Positions 15,480-23,051 of a stretch of DNA of 64,000 nucleotides are shown here, in pieces. The notes beneath the pieces were generated by a model. It ran no database searches, was not told the origin of the DNA, and saw only the letters and a program-made list of their open reading frames with translations. How positions within the stretch are numbered: position 1 is the first letter of the stretch; every line of letters starts with the position of its first letter. Source of the DNA: Candidatus Brocadia sapporoensis (GTDB lineage Bacteria; Planctomycetota; Brocadiia; Brocadiales; Brocadiaceae); the NCBI RefSeq assembly GCF_001753675.2, contig NZ_MJUW02000018.1:1-64000 (forward strand). Reading direction: 5' to 3'. The translations under genes were made by a program, and so were the position numbers.

Positions 15480-17099
15480 GTGTCTGAATCAAAAAATCTG
15501 CTCCGCTCTGTGCAGACTATCAGCGTTTGCACCTTTTTAAGCCGCATCCTGGGCCTTGCAAGGGATATGATCTGCGCCAGCATCTTTGGAACAAGTATGG
15601 TGTGGGATGCCTTCACGGTTGCCTTTAAGATTCCAAATTTATTTCGCCGGCTCTTCGGTGAAGGCGCACTCAGTGCAGCTTTTATCCCTATCTTTACAGA
15701 ACGGATCGAAAAGCACGGCAGAGAAGAAGCCCTGGTATTTTTTAACGTTGTAGCTACAGCGCTCATTATTATCTTAGGTGGTATTGTCCTGGTGGGTGAA
15801 GGGTCTTTTTTTATTATTCCGAGGGCATTTCAGATACAGGAAAAATGGCAACTCGTCCTGAAACTGCTTATCATCATGTTTCCATATGTCTTCTTCATCT
15901 GCCTGGTCGCTTTTATGGGTGCGGTGCTGAACACCCTTCGTCATTTTTTTATGCCCGCCATTGCGCCGGTTATTATGAACATATGCTGGATCATCGGGGC
16001 AGTCGTTGCTCCCTACACAGGGAAGACGTTGGGCACCATGATCTATGCTGTGGCCATCTCGACCTTCCTTTCAGGTCTTGTTCAGGTGATCATTCAGATT
16101 CCTGCGTTTCGTAAAAAAGAGCTATACTATCAGTTTATTCCCAGATTTACGGATCCGGGCTTAAAATTGGTATTAATCCGCATGGCTCCCATTGTCTTTG
16201 GGCTTGGTATTGTTCAGGTCAACGTTTTACTCGATAGCATCATTGCCGTTGGGTTTTCCTCGCCGCAAGGCGGGCCGGATCACTTTACCCTGGGAGGAAT
16301 GACCATCCCTTTTCCCATGAAGGCCGGTGCCGCATCCGTACTCTATTACAGCGACCGGTTGATCCAATTTCCTTTGGGGGTATTCGGGATTGCCATGGCT
16401 ACCGCTGTGTTTCCACTCTTTTCCACCCATGCAGTCCGGGAAGATTGGAGTAATTTTTCGACGGCCTTTAACAGGGCGTTAAAATTTATTCTTTTCATCG
16501 GGATTCCGGCGTCGCTGAGTCTTATCGTCTTTCGGGAACCGATCATCGATCTCCTTTACCGGCGAAATCAGTTTGATGCAGAATCGGCTTACCGGACATC
16601 ACGCGTTATCCTCTTTTATGCCATTGGGGTATGGGCCTACTGCGGGTTGCATGTCTTAATCCGGGCATTTTACTCCGTGAAAGATACCGTTACTCCGGTA
16701 AAAATCGGGGCAACCTGTGTTGGGCTAAATCTCGTGTTAAATCTTTCACTTATCTGGGTATTAAAGGAAGGCGGCCTTGCGCTCTCCACCGCCATCAGTT
16801 CTATTGTACAGATAGTTATTTTGACCCTGAGCTTGCAAAAAAGACTTCAAATTAAGATAAAAAAAGAGGTTTTTGCCTCATTATTAAAAACGATAGTTGC
16901 CTCATTAGCGATGGCAGTGACTGGCTGGTTCGCCCTCAGGATGTTTCCTGGTTTAAACGGTGGCGGAAGCCTTTATGCCAAAGGGCTTCGGCTGTTTATC
17001 CCTATGCTTTTGGCATTTGCTGCATTTGCAGCGACCTCTTTGCTGCTTAAACTGGAAGAGTTTGGGTATCTTGTCAAACTGTCCTTGAGAAAAGGTTAA
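15480..17099 (+). CDS. murJ: Lipid II flippase MurJ (MviN family)
   Basis: Polytopic membrane protein of 539 aa in the MOP superfamily that moves the lipid II peptidoglycan precursor across the cytoplasmic membrane. The N-terminus has the conserved TFLSRILGLARDMICASIFG and RRLFGEGALSAAFIPIF segments. About 14 hydrophobic helices follow, and GASVLYYSDRLIQFPLGVFG plus AFYSVKDTVTP are diagnostic. The predicted start is GTG. Its presence fits a peptidoglycan-making planctomycete. It stands alone on the plus strand; the defence operon converges on it from the other side. Confidence 0.96.
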   Translation: MSESKNLLRSVQTISVCTFLSRILGLARDMICASIFGTSMVWDAFTVAFKIPNLFRRLFGEGALSAAFIPIFTERIEKHGREEALVFFNVVATALIIILGGIVLVGEGSFFIIPRAFQIQEKWQLVLKLLIIMFPYVFFICLVAFMGAVLNTLRHFFMPAIAPVIMNICWIIGAVVAPYTGKTLGTMIYAVAISTFLSGLVQVIIQIPAFRKKELYYQFIPRFTDPGLKLVLIRMAPIVFGLGIVQVNVLLDSIIAVGFSSPQGGPDHFTLGGMTIPFPMKAGAASVLYYSDRLIQFPLGVFGIAMATAVFPLFSTHAVREDWSNFSTAFNRALKFILFIGIPASLSLIVFREPIIDLLYRRNQFDAESAYRTSRVILFYAIGVWAYCGLHVLIRAFYSVKDTVTPVKIGATCVGLNLVLNLSLIWVLKEGGLALSTAISSIVQIVILTLSLQKRLQIKIKKEVFASLLKTIVASLAMAVTGWFALRMFPGLNGGGSLYAKGLRLFIPMLLAFAAFAATSLLLKLEEFGYLVKLSLRKG

Positions 17100-17121
17100 A
17101 AGTTTTAAGACGCAATTTTGC

Positions 17122-17370
17122 TCATATCAAGGTTTCATCTTCTCTCGCAATTCTCTCCCATGCTTTTTGCCCGATTTTTGGGAGGAATATTGAATTGCAG
17201 AAGTGTTTGGGGCGCGACGGCGCTGGTAAAGTGAGATAAAAAGGCCTGTCGTCCAGCGCTTTATGCGCAACTGCTTGTGCACCCTGCCGTTTTACAAGCC
17301 TGGTGATATCGCGGTAAACCTCAAATTTTTACCCATCTGTCTGGAAGTCTGCTGTACGAGAGATATGCAT
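17122..17370 (-). pseudogene. Small degraded ORF with internal stop
   Basis: On the minus strand an ATG at 17370 opens MHISRTADFQTDG, then a TAA. The same frame continues open for about 68 further codons (KFEVYRDITRLVKRQG ... GQKAWERIARED) to a TGA at 17122. The two parts are in one frame with protein-like composition, as if one nonsense mutation interrupted a gene of about 82 residues. No family was recognised. It lies between murJ and the 3' end of the methylase gene. Confidence 0.35.
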
Positions 17371-17446
17371 GATAAAAATCTTCTTAACCATCTATGTGCC
17401 GACTGATCTGCGTTTTTGAGTAATGTCATCTGTTTTGAAACCCTGC

Positions 17447-17475
17447 GTAGAGACAGGTTTGAAACCTGTCTCTAC
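17447..17475 (+). repeat. REP-type perfect palindrome (GTAG head)
   Basis: A perfect 29-base palindrome: arms GTAGAGACAGGTTT and AAACCTGTCTCTAC around a single G. The GTAG head and the AGGTTT/AAACCT core match the element at 11294. The core is also shared with the in-frame palindromes of the methylase gene (GGGTTTGAAACCC). It lies 19 bases after the methylase stop, so it could also act as a transcription end, but no T run follows on the minus strand. Confidence 0.75.
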
Positions 17476-18601
17476 AATAAAAAATGGAAAAAATCATGCC
17501 TTCCCCTCTACGATCTCAATTTCCTCAGGTGTGAGACCGTAAAGTTTGTAAACCATTTGGTCAATCTGGCGTTCAAGAACAGCGGTGTCGGCATTGGGGT
17601 CTTTTTGCTTTGCGGCGAGGATTTGGTCAACGAGATCAATAACCGGACGCTGATCCCGATGAGAAATTCTCGGAACGGGGATTTTACCAACATAATAATT
17701 ATCGAAATCCATTGTTCTAATTGCGGCACAAAAAATAAACTTGTAGGTATACCAGCTTGTAAATGTCGAATTTAATAATGCTAATATATATCGATAATCA
17801 TACTGTTTATCATTGATTATAGTATTTTCAACTGTATCAACACTTAAAACGTTACCTTGAGAGTCGTAAGCTGACATAATCATAATGCGCGGTACAGGAT
17901 TCTGAATGTGGGCTACAAGCCTTTGTGAAATAATTTTCGGTTGTTGCATGAAGGATAATTTGTTCCGTTCACCTCTAAGAACATCTTTTGATAAATATCC
18001 TTTTACACCGTTACATCCGTATCTAAAAATGTTTTTCCCACCTATAACAGGATAATCCCCTTCTGGAGAAAGATATTTTTGAAGTCCAACACCTCTTTTC
18101 GTTTCTGAAATATCCTTCATGTAAACGCAAGCTGTTTTTAGATTTTCTACGATTTTTAATTCTTTTTGAGTTACGTCGCATATCCATGCTTTGTATCTCA
18201 GAACAAGATCATTGGGAACATTTGTCGAGCGGACAAATTCATTGTCTAAAAGTTTTCTTGCTAAATATTTTTTCATATGGATTGACTTGCTATAAACGAA
18301 TACTACCTGTTCCAGTTTTACGTTTTCAAAGGCTTTTTCAACGTCCACAAGGATACTGACGTTTCCGAGCATTGATTTAACAAGACTAAACCAGTTTTCT
18401 GAATAGAGAAGCGATTTAGGTACGATAAAAGTAAGCGTTCCTTTTTCTCCTATTAATCTGTTCTTGCCATAATCGATAAAAATTGCAGCACTGTTTGAAT
18501 TAGTCGTATCTGAAAGATTCTGTTTTGTCTTTTTTAGCGCGACTCCATCAATTTTGGCTCCATATGGTGGATTTGCAATAACCACATCAAATCCCCAACA
18601 A

Positions 18602-18630
18602 CCCCCTGTATCCCCTTTTGCTAAGGGGGA
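18602..18630. repeat. In-frame palindromic insert in methylase gene
   Basis: CCCCC and GGGGG arms with a CCCCTTTTG centre form an imperfect palindrome that reads in the methylase frame as NSPLAKGDTGG. This peptide is what the widespread non-coding repeat with a CCCCTTTTGC core encodes when translated. It sits between a predicted helix and the NPPY-containing segment GFDVVIANPPY, where a loop would be expected. Confidence 0.6.
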
Positions 18631-19019
18631 ATTGGAGGAGGCATGAAACACTTCGGAAAAATAAATCTCAAAATCAAATTCTTTATGACCATTGGTGATC
18701 TGGCTTATCAGTTCATCAATCTGCTTTTTATAGTCTTGCTTTTTTGTGGGGTTGGTTTCGTTGAAGTAGAGTGGTTTGATTTTTTCCAGTTTAGAGAAAA
18801 GATGACTGTTAAACAGGTTTTTCTTCACTCCCAAAAGCGAATTCCCGCAGACAATCTTGTAATCCAGATTGGGCAGGGGCTTGATGTTTTTTATGTCATC
18901 TTCATCTACCACAAGCGATAACCACAGCCGGAGTTTTGCAATCTCCACGGCGCCGGGGTCGATATCGACACCGTAAAGGGAGTGTTCGATGCAGTGGCGT
19001 TTGAAGTTGTAGGTTGAGC

Positions 19020-19752
19020 GTAGCACAGACATTCTTGTCTGTGGTCTATCTGGCTCGGACATTATTGTCTGTGTATCTTTGGGCTGATCACTGGCAGGAA
19101 TGCCTGTGCTACCGTGATATAACCAATACTTATCCTCTGATAAATTGGCTTTAACTGGATTTTCAGCAATGTAACGGATAAAGCGCTGATATTGGGCTTC
19201 ACTGCGAACGATATGATCATAGGATTCATCCATCCAAAATTTGCTGCCCGTTGTTCCTAACATCTGATTTATTTTTCTTGCACTCGCGCCTTTGATTCCT
19301 TTTAGCAATTCAGAAAGTGAATTGCCTGCCAATGGTTCAAGAAGGAGATGAACATGATTCGGCATGATGACCGCTGCATGAAGTTGCAGCCTTTCCTCAT
19401 TGAACCGCAAGAGACATTCCTGAACAATCCTTCGAACTTCCGGTTGTGCCAGTACACATGAACCGTAGCCTGAATCAAGCCAACTTTCCAATCTCTTTTC
19501 AAATTGTTCACCGTATTCTTTCCATTCTGTTTCACTCCAGGGCTCACGATGTTTGCTTATCCAGAGATCGCGTTCGTCTTTCCATGTATTGAGTTTTTCC
19601 TGAGGTAGTGAATCGGCAAGGCGAAAGGTGATCCAGTAAATAGAGCCTTCCTTTGTCCAATGAGGCAAGTTGCGACGGGTTATGGTGGTGACACAGACAT
19701 TCCTGTCTGTGGTAGTATCATTATTATCACAGACAGGAATGTCTGTGTCACC
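19020..19752 (-). mobile_element. REP-associated tyrosine transposase (RAYT) unit inserted in frame in the methylase
   Basis: About 733 bases. The coding part reads as a Y1-type HUH transposase (TnpA_REP family): WITFRLADSLPQEKL, then the HUH motif MPNHVHLLLEP, then KFWMDESYDHIVRSEAQY and FIRYIAENPVKANL, with a candidate catalytic tyrosine in the latter half. Both flanks are structured. At 19687-19752 there is a perfect 25-base inverted repeat (arms start GGTGACACAGACATTCCTG). At 19020-19112 an inverted pair of GTAG-headed hairpins shares the ACAGACATTC core. These are the REP/BIME elements that RAYTs recognise. The whole unit, REPs included, has no stop in the methylase frame. Confidence 0.88.
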
Positions 19753-20046
19753 ATCACCCTTAAAATAAACCATAAGTGCATTTCTTGCCTTTACAATTTC
19801 ATTCATCATGCCCACGGGAAAGGCGCCAGAACCTACCGCCGGGTCGCAGACGGTGATGTCTGCCAGCTTTTGATCGATCAATATGGCATTCTTGCGAATG
19901 CTTTCAGGCAGTTTTACTTTGTAATCCGAAGATTTCTGTTTTCCCTCTAAGATTTTTTGTTCTTTGATTAATGCGGTTTCTTCATTCTCACTAACCTGCT
20001 CGCCGACATGTATAAGGGTTTCAATGTCCTCTTTGCTTACCTTATT

Positions 20047-20079
20047 AACCCTGACAGGGTTTGAAACCCTGTCAGGGTT
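20047..20079. repeat. In-frame 33-base perfect palindrome, copy 1
   Basis: Arms AACCCTGACAGGGTTT and its complement around a single G, 33 bases (11 codons), encoding DRVSNPVRV on the methylase strand. It lies in a loop-like, low-conservation stretch before SKEDIETLIHVGEQ. It is identical in design to the copy at 20185 and related to that at 23596 in the helicase gene. Confidence 0.88.
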
Positions 20080-20184
20080 GGGATCAATCCTTAAGTCCAA
20101 CTGCCTCTGTTTGTCTTCTTTGGCAAATATAGACAACTGTTTTCCGCCTAATATTTGATTGGAGGCAATGCCGTTTTTTGACTT

Positions 20185-20217
20185 AACTCTGACAGGGTTT
20201 GAAACCCTGTCAGAGTT
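20185..20217. repeat. In-frame 33-base perfect palindrome, copy 2
   Basis: Arms AACTCTGACAGGGTTT and its complement around a single G. It differs from copy 1 by one base in each arm, and the two changes compensate (C to T in the left arm, G to A in the right), so the perfect hairpin is kept. It encodes DRVSNPVRV like copy 1. Confidence 0.88.
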
Positions 20218-20750
20218 GGAATTAGAATCGGCCAATTCTGTATGCAGGTAATTTATCAGGCTCTGCTGGCACATATAGTGGACAATCTCACGGGGTGTGT
20301 AATAGACGCCATATTGCTTGTTGAATTTGCTTTCTTCGCCTTTTTTCCCGCTCTTTAATGCCTTCTTGTATTCTTCAAAGTTATCAGGGCGGATAGCGTT
20401 GAACTTTTCATACGCCTTGCCCAAAAGTTCTGGGTCAATGGCAACTTCCTTTTCCAGCGGCTCGTCTTCTCTGACGGTAAAGTTGTAGCGGTCAAAAATA
20501 TCCAGAATGCCATCACCCTTGTCACCTTCTTTGGTCTTGTTTTTATTAGAGAACAGGCTGTCCGGTATACAGATATCGGTATGCACCCAGTCGTAGCCGC
20601 CGTTGCTGCCGATGGGGTCAAAGAGGCCACCGTTTAAGAAGGGGATTTTGCAGTTAAAACGGCTGTAATAGTGATCATCATGGCTGCGGTCGATGCGCAG
20701 GGCTTCGTAAAAGAGCGGCTCCAGGATATCATTGAAGAAATTTATAGTAT

Positions 20751-20769
20751 CGCAAGCATCCTGCTTGCG
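20751..20769. repeat. In-frame short palindrome
   Basis: A perfect 8-base inverted repeat (CGCAAGCA / TGCTTGCG) with a 3-base loop, translated as RKQDACD in the methylase frame. It is 16 bases from the next palindrome at 20786; the pair forms a small cluster in the segment before NFFNDILEPLFYEAL. Confidence 0.65.
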
Positions 20770-20785
20770 GTTTGTATTGGTTGAG

Positions 20786-20804
20786 CTCAGGCTAAAAGCC
20801 TGAG
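20786..20804. repeat. In-frame short palindrome
   Basis: A perfect 8-base inverted repeat (CTCAGGCT / AGCCTGAG) with a 3-base loop, translated as TQAFSLSS on the methylase strand. The core AGGCT..AGCCT is shared with the palindrome at 20978, which suggests the same REP family. Confidence 0.65.
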
Positions 20805-21650
20805 TTACTCTTTTCTCAAAAAGCTCACGCAAAAAGCGTTTGGAGCCTGTGCCCCATGCGGCATCACGGGCAACGCCGAACCAGCCTTTTTCTGTAAAAA
20901 ATAGAGAAAGACAATTTGGCCAAAGAGTTTCTTGGCGAAGTTTACGGTATCAACCCCCTTCGATTTAAATTCATTCTGCAGGCTGGAAGCCTGCGCTACT
21001 ATCTTGTCCAGTTCTTCTTTTGTGCGGATGAAAAGTTCACGGTATTTGATGAAAAATTCTTTGGTAACGGTCTCAATATCAAATGCCTGTTCCAGTTCGG
21101 CAAGGGTTGGACTATGTTCATCATTTGCGAGGATGTCCACCAGTCTGCTCTGGGCGGTATGGCTGTTTTCATTTACGCCAACCAGGAATGACCACCGACG
21201 TGCAGGGGTGAACTCTTCCTTTACCTTCATCCTACCGGTTTGAGCTTGTTCAAACTTATAGTCCATCTTGACCAGTGAAAATCGCCAGTCTTTCGCATCG
21301 GGGGATACAAAGGCAACCAGCGCCGCATCCTTCAGTTCACCGCCACGGCTGCCGTTCAGATACCATGCAACAAAATTGCGCTGCATGGTGCGGGCGCGTT
21401 CAAGGGAGGTCTCTTTCTGGAGTTTTACGATAAGCATATCAATCCTGTTTTCACCATCATTGAATTTACCAATTCGCTCCAGACTGCTGATATATGCCTT
21501 GTAGGCATCGGGGACGAACTGACCCTGGTAAGTAAACGAGGCTTCTTCAATTCGCTTCAAAAGGTTTTTGATAAAACCGACAAACCTCTCTTTATCAAAA
21601 GTACTTTCAAAGGTTTCTCTGATAATGTTTTGTGCCTGATGTTTATCCAT
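20805..21650 (-). pseudogene. Eco57I-type restriction/DNA methylase, N-terminal part (frameshifted)
   Basis: 281 codons that form the N-terminus of the methylase at 17494-20832. They run from MDKHQAQNIIRETFESTF through a predicted helical/nuclease-like region (ENRIDMLIVKLQKE, then RARTMQRNFVAWYLN) to KKLFGQIVFLYFLQKK, where the frame is lost. Adding one A to the five-A run at 20887-20891 (coding strand) would continue as GWFGVARDAAWGTGSKRFL into the downstream frame, which looks like the expected family sequence. The IDMLIVKLQKE stretch could be a PD-(D/E)xK-like nuclease core, but that is uncertain. The start lies 3 bases after the AlbA_2 gene's stop. Type IIG-like enzymes combine cutting and methylation in one chain. 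Confidence 0.8.
20978..20994. repeat. In-frame short palindrome (GTAG head on minus strand)
   Basis: A 7-base inverted repeat (GCAGGCT / AGCCTGC) with a 3-base loop. On the minus strand it is preceded by GTAGC, the REP head. It is translated as AQASSLQ in the N-terminal methylase frame, between KEELDKIV and NEFKSKGVD. Confidence 0.65.
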
Positions 21651-21653
21651 AAT

Positions 21654-23051
21654 CTATTTTTCCGGCAGTCTCATGAGGTACTTTTTGCCTTTACCCGTCA
21701 GCCGGTATCTCTGAAGCCTGCTCTGCGGCTTTTCCGGGATAGTCATTTCTATTAGCCGGTAATGTATCGCTGGTCGTATATAGCTGTATAGAAATGTAGG
21801 GCGGTGTGACAGACCAAGCCTTCGCATAAGTTCGCTGCCACTCAATGTTTCTCCCCGCAGCGATAACAACAGCCTTTCTACTTGTTCGGTGACTTGTTCG
21901 GTGACTTGTTCGGTGACTTGTTCGGTCTTCTTGAAAACAGTGACCATAAAGCCGCCGCTCATTTCCTTGAATTCAGGAGTTGGAAGTCCGTATTCCTTAA
22001 ATCCATTAAGTATTCTTTTAATGCCTGAGCCGTATTTCTCTATCAAACCAGCAGATTTAAAGGCTTCTGCAATCTTCTTGTTGCGGGCGATTGAAACATA
22101 ATCACCCTTTAAAAGCTTGGCTATAGTAAGCCCGTTGGGCAGCTTGCCGGCGTTAAAAAATTCGATTTTATTATCATAAACCTTGATTATAGAGTCCGCC
22201 GGACTTGTGTAGTCCCTGTGTATAATTGCATTAATGACTATTTCACGGATTGCATTAAGCGGATAATCCCATCGTTCTTCCCGCTGCGGCTTGCCGGTAA
22301 TAATGTATGCCTTGTTGATATGTTTTTTAATAAAATCCATAACGCCCTCTACCTCTGAAAAGAGGTCGGCTTTGAGAGTGGCGCCATCCTTGATAATGGT
22401 ATCTGTCTGAAACCTGCCGAGTTCTATGGTGCTGATACCCGATTCTCCTGCCATAAAAAGGAGAAAGCCGGCGTAGGTTATTTTGCCTTCGCGCATCAAT
22501 TCAAATTTTTGTAATACTGTCAACGGGTCATCCAGAATAGGATTCTCTCTGTTTGTATTGGTACGTTCAATGAATTTTTGAATCTTATCAAGCGAAATGT
22601 CTTTTTCGGAGTGATGCTCATCAATATGAAAGTCCCAGCTTGAGTTGAATGTCCTGAGGTGTAAATTTACCACTTCTGACACAGACAACTGGTGGTTTGC
22701 ATTTTTGAAGCGTTTGTAATATCTCCCCTTGCACGCAACAGGCTTTATCGGTGATTCCTGCACAGAAAAGATTACAATATTTTTCTTTTTGATTGTTCCA
22801 ATCTCAACATCAGGTATTATTGCATGTGATGTGTCTTGTTTGACATGATTAATCCAGTTTTGAATAGTCTCTTTGCCGACTTCCGTTCCTTTTATCTCTC
22901 CTTTATCGGATACGCCAATAAAAACCTTGCCGCCGCTGGTATTGGCAAAGGCTACAAGGGTTTCTATAGCTTCCCGGTCAAAGCTGAGTTTGAATTCAAC
23001 TGTCTCAGACTCTCCGACATTAAGCATCTTTTTAGTTTTTGTATCTATCAT
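21654..23051 (-). CDS. AlbA_2 (Schlafen-like) ATP-binding protein with winged-helix C-terminus
   Basis: 465 aa. The N-terminal AlbA_2 domain (ESETVEFKLSFDREAIETLVAFANTSGG, then VFIGVSDKGEI) is the divergent AAA_4/Schlafen-type domain seen in many defence and regulatory proteins. The middle NAIREIVINAIIHRDY with GSGIKRI is the GHKL-like HATPase_c_4 region. A linker of four TEQV repeats leads to a winged-helix end (SGSELMRRLGLSHRPTFLYSY). The gene is sandwiched between the helicase (0 bases apart) and the methylase (3 bases), so it belongs to that operon. It may be its regulator or an accessory effector; the sequence does not decide. Confidence 0.85.
   Translation of the reverse strand: MIDTKTKKMLNVGESETVEFKLSFDREAIETLVAFANTSGGKVFIGVSDKGEIKGTEVGKETIQNWINHVKQDTSHAIIPDVEIGTIKKKNIVIFSVQESPIKPVACKGRYYKRFKNANHQLSVSEVVNLHLRTFNSSWDFHIDEHHSEKDISLDKIQKFIERTNTNRENPILDDPLTVLQKFELMREGKITYAGFLLFMAGESGISTIELGRFQTDTIIKDGATLKADLFSEVEGVMDFIKKHINKAYIITGKPQREERWDYPLNAIREIVINAIIHRDYTSPADSIIKVYDNKIEFFNAGKLPNGLTIAKLLKGDYVSIARNKKIAEAFKSAGLIEKYGSGIKRILNGFKEYGLPTPEFKEMSGGFMVTVFKKTEQVTEQVTEQVTEQVERLLLSLRGETLSGSELMRRLGLSHRPTFLYSYIRPAIHYRLIEMTIPEKPQSRLQRYRLTGKGKKYLMRLPEK
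21880..21927 (-). repeat. 12-base tandem repeat, four copies, coding TEQV
   Basis: Four head-to-tail 12-base units (ACTTGTTCGGTG on the plus strand, the last with one change) inside the AlbA_2 gene, giving (TEQV)4 in the protein. They form the linker between the ATPase-like part and the winged helix. Copy number at such repeats can change by slippage without breaking the frame. Confidence 0.9.

Larger units (their letters stand above)
17494..20832 (-). pseudogene. Eco57I-type restriction/DNA methylase, C-terminal part, with nested RAYT domain
   Basis: An 1112-codon frame holding the catalytic methylase part of a large restriction-modification protein. The SAM-binding motif DPAVGSGAF is near residue 328 and the adenine-methylase motif NPPY near residue 752. 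A conserved linker HSLYGVDIDPGAVEIAKLRLWLSL lies between them, and a target-recognition-like C-terminus ends near KIPVPRI. Between DPAVGSGAF and HSLYGVDID the frame runs through about 245 extra codons encoding a REP-associated tyrosine transposase, without a stop. The N-terminal part of the protein is in the frame at 20805-21650; the two are separated by a one-base difference at 20887-20891. Gene order after helicase and AlbA_2 genes, with gaps of 0-3 bases, shows one operon. Whether it still works is unknown. Confidence 0.85.

Noticed and set aside
17447-17475. Perfect palindrome as a Rho-independent terminator for the methylase operon
   Set aside because: It has no T run on the minus strand and it shares the GTAG-headed form of REP elements; a terminator role is not excluded but is not supported.
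21880-21927. Tandem 12-base repeats as a CRISPR array
   Set aside because: The units are contiguous without spacers and code in frame for TEQV.
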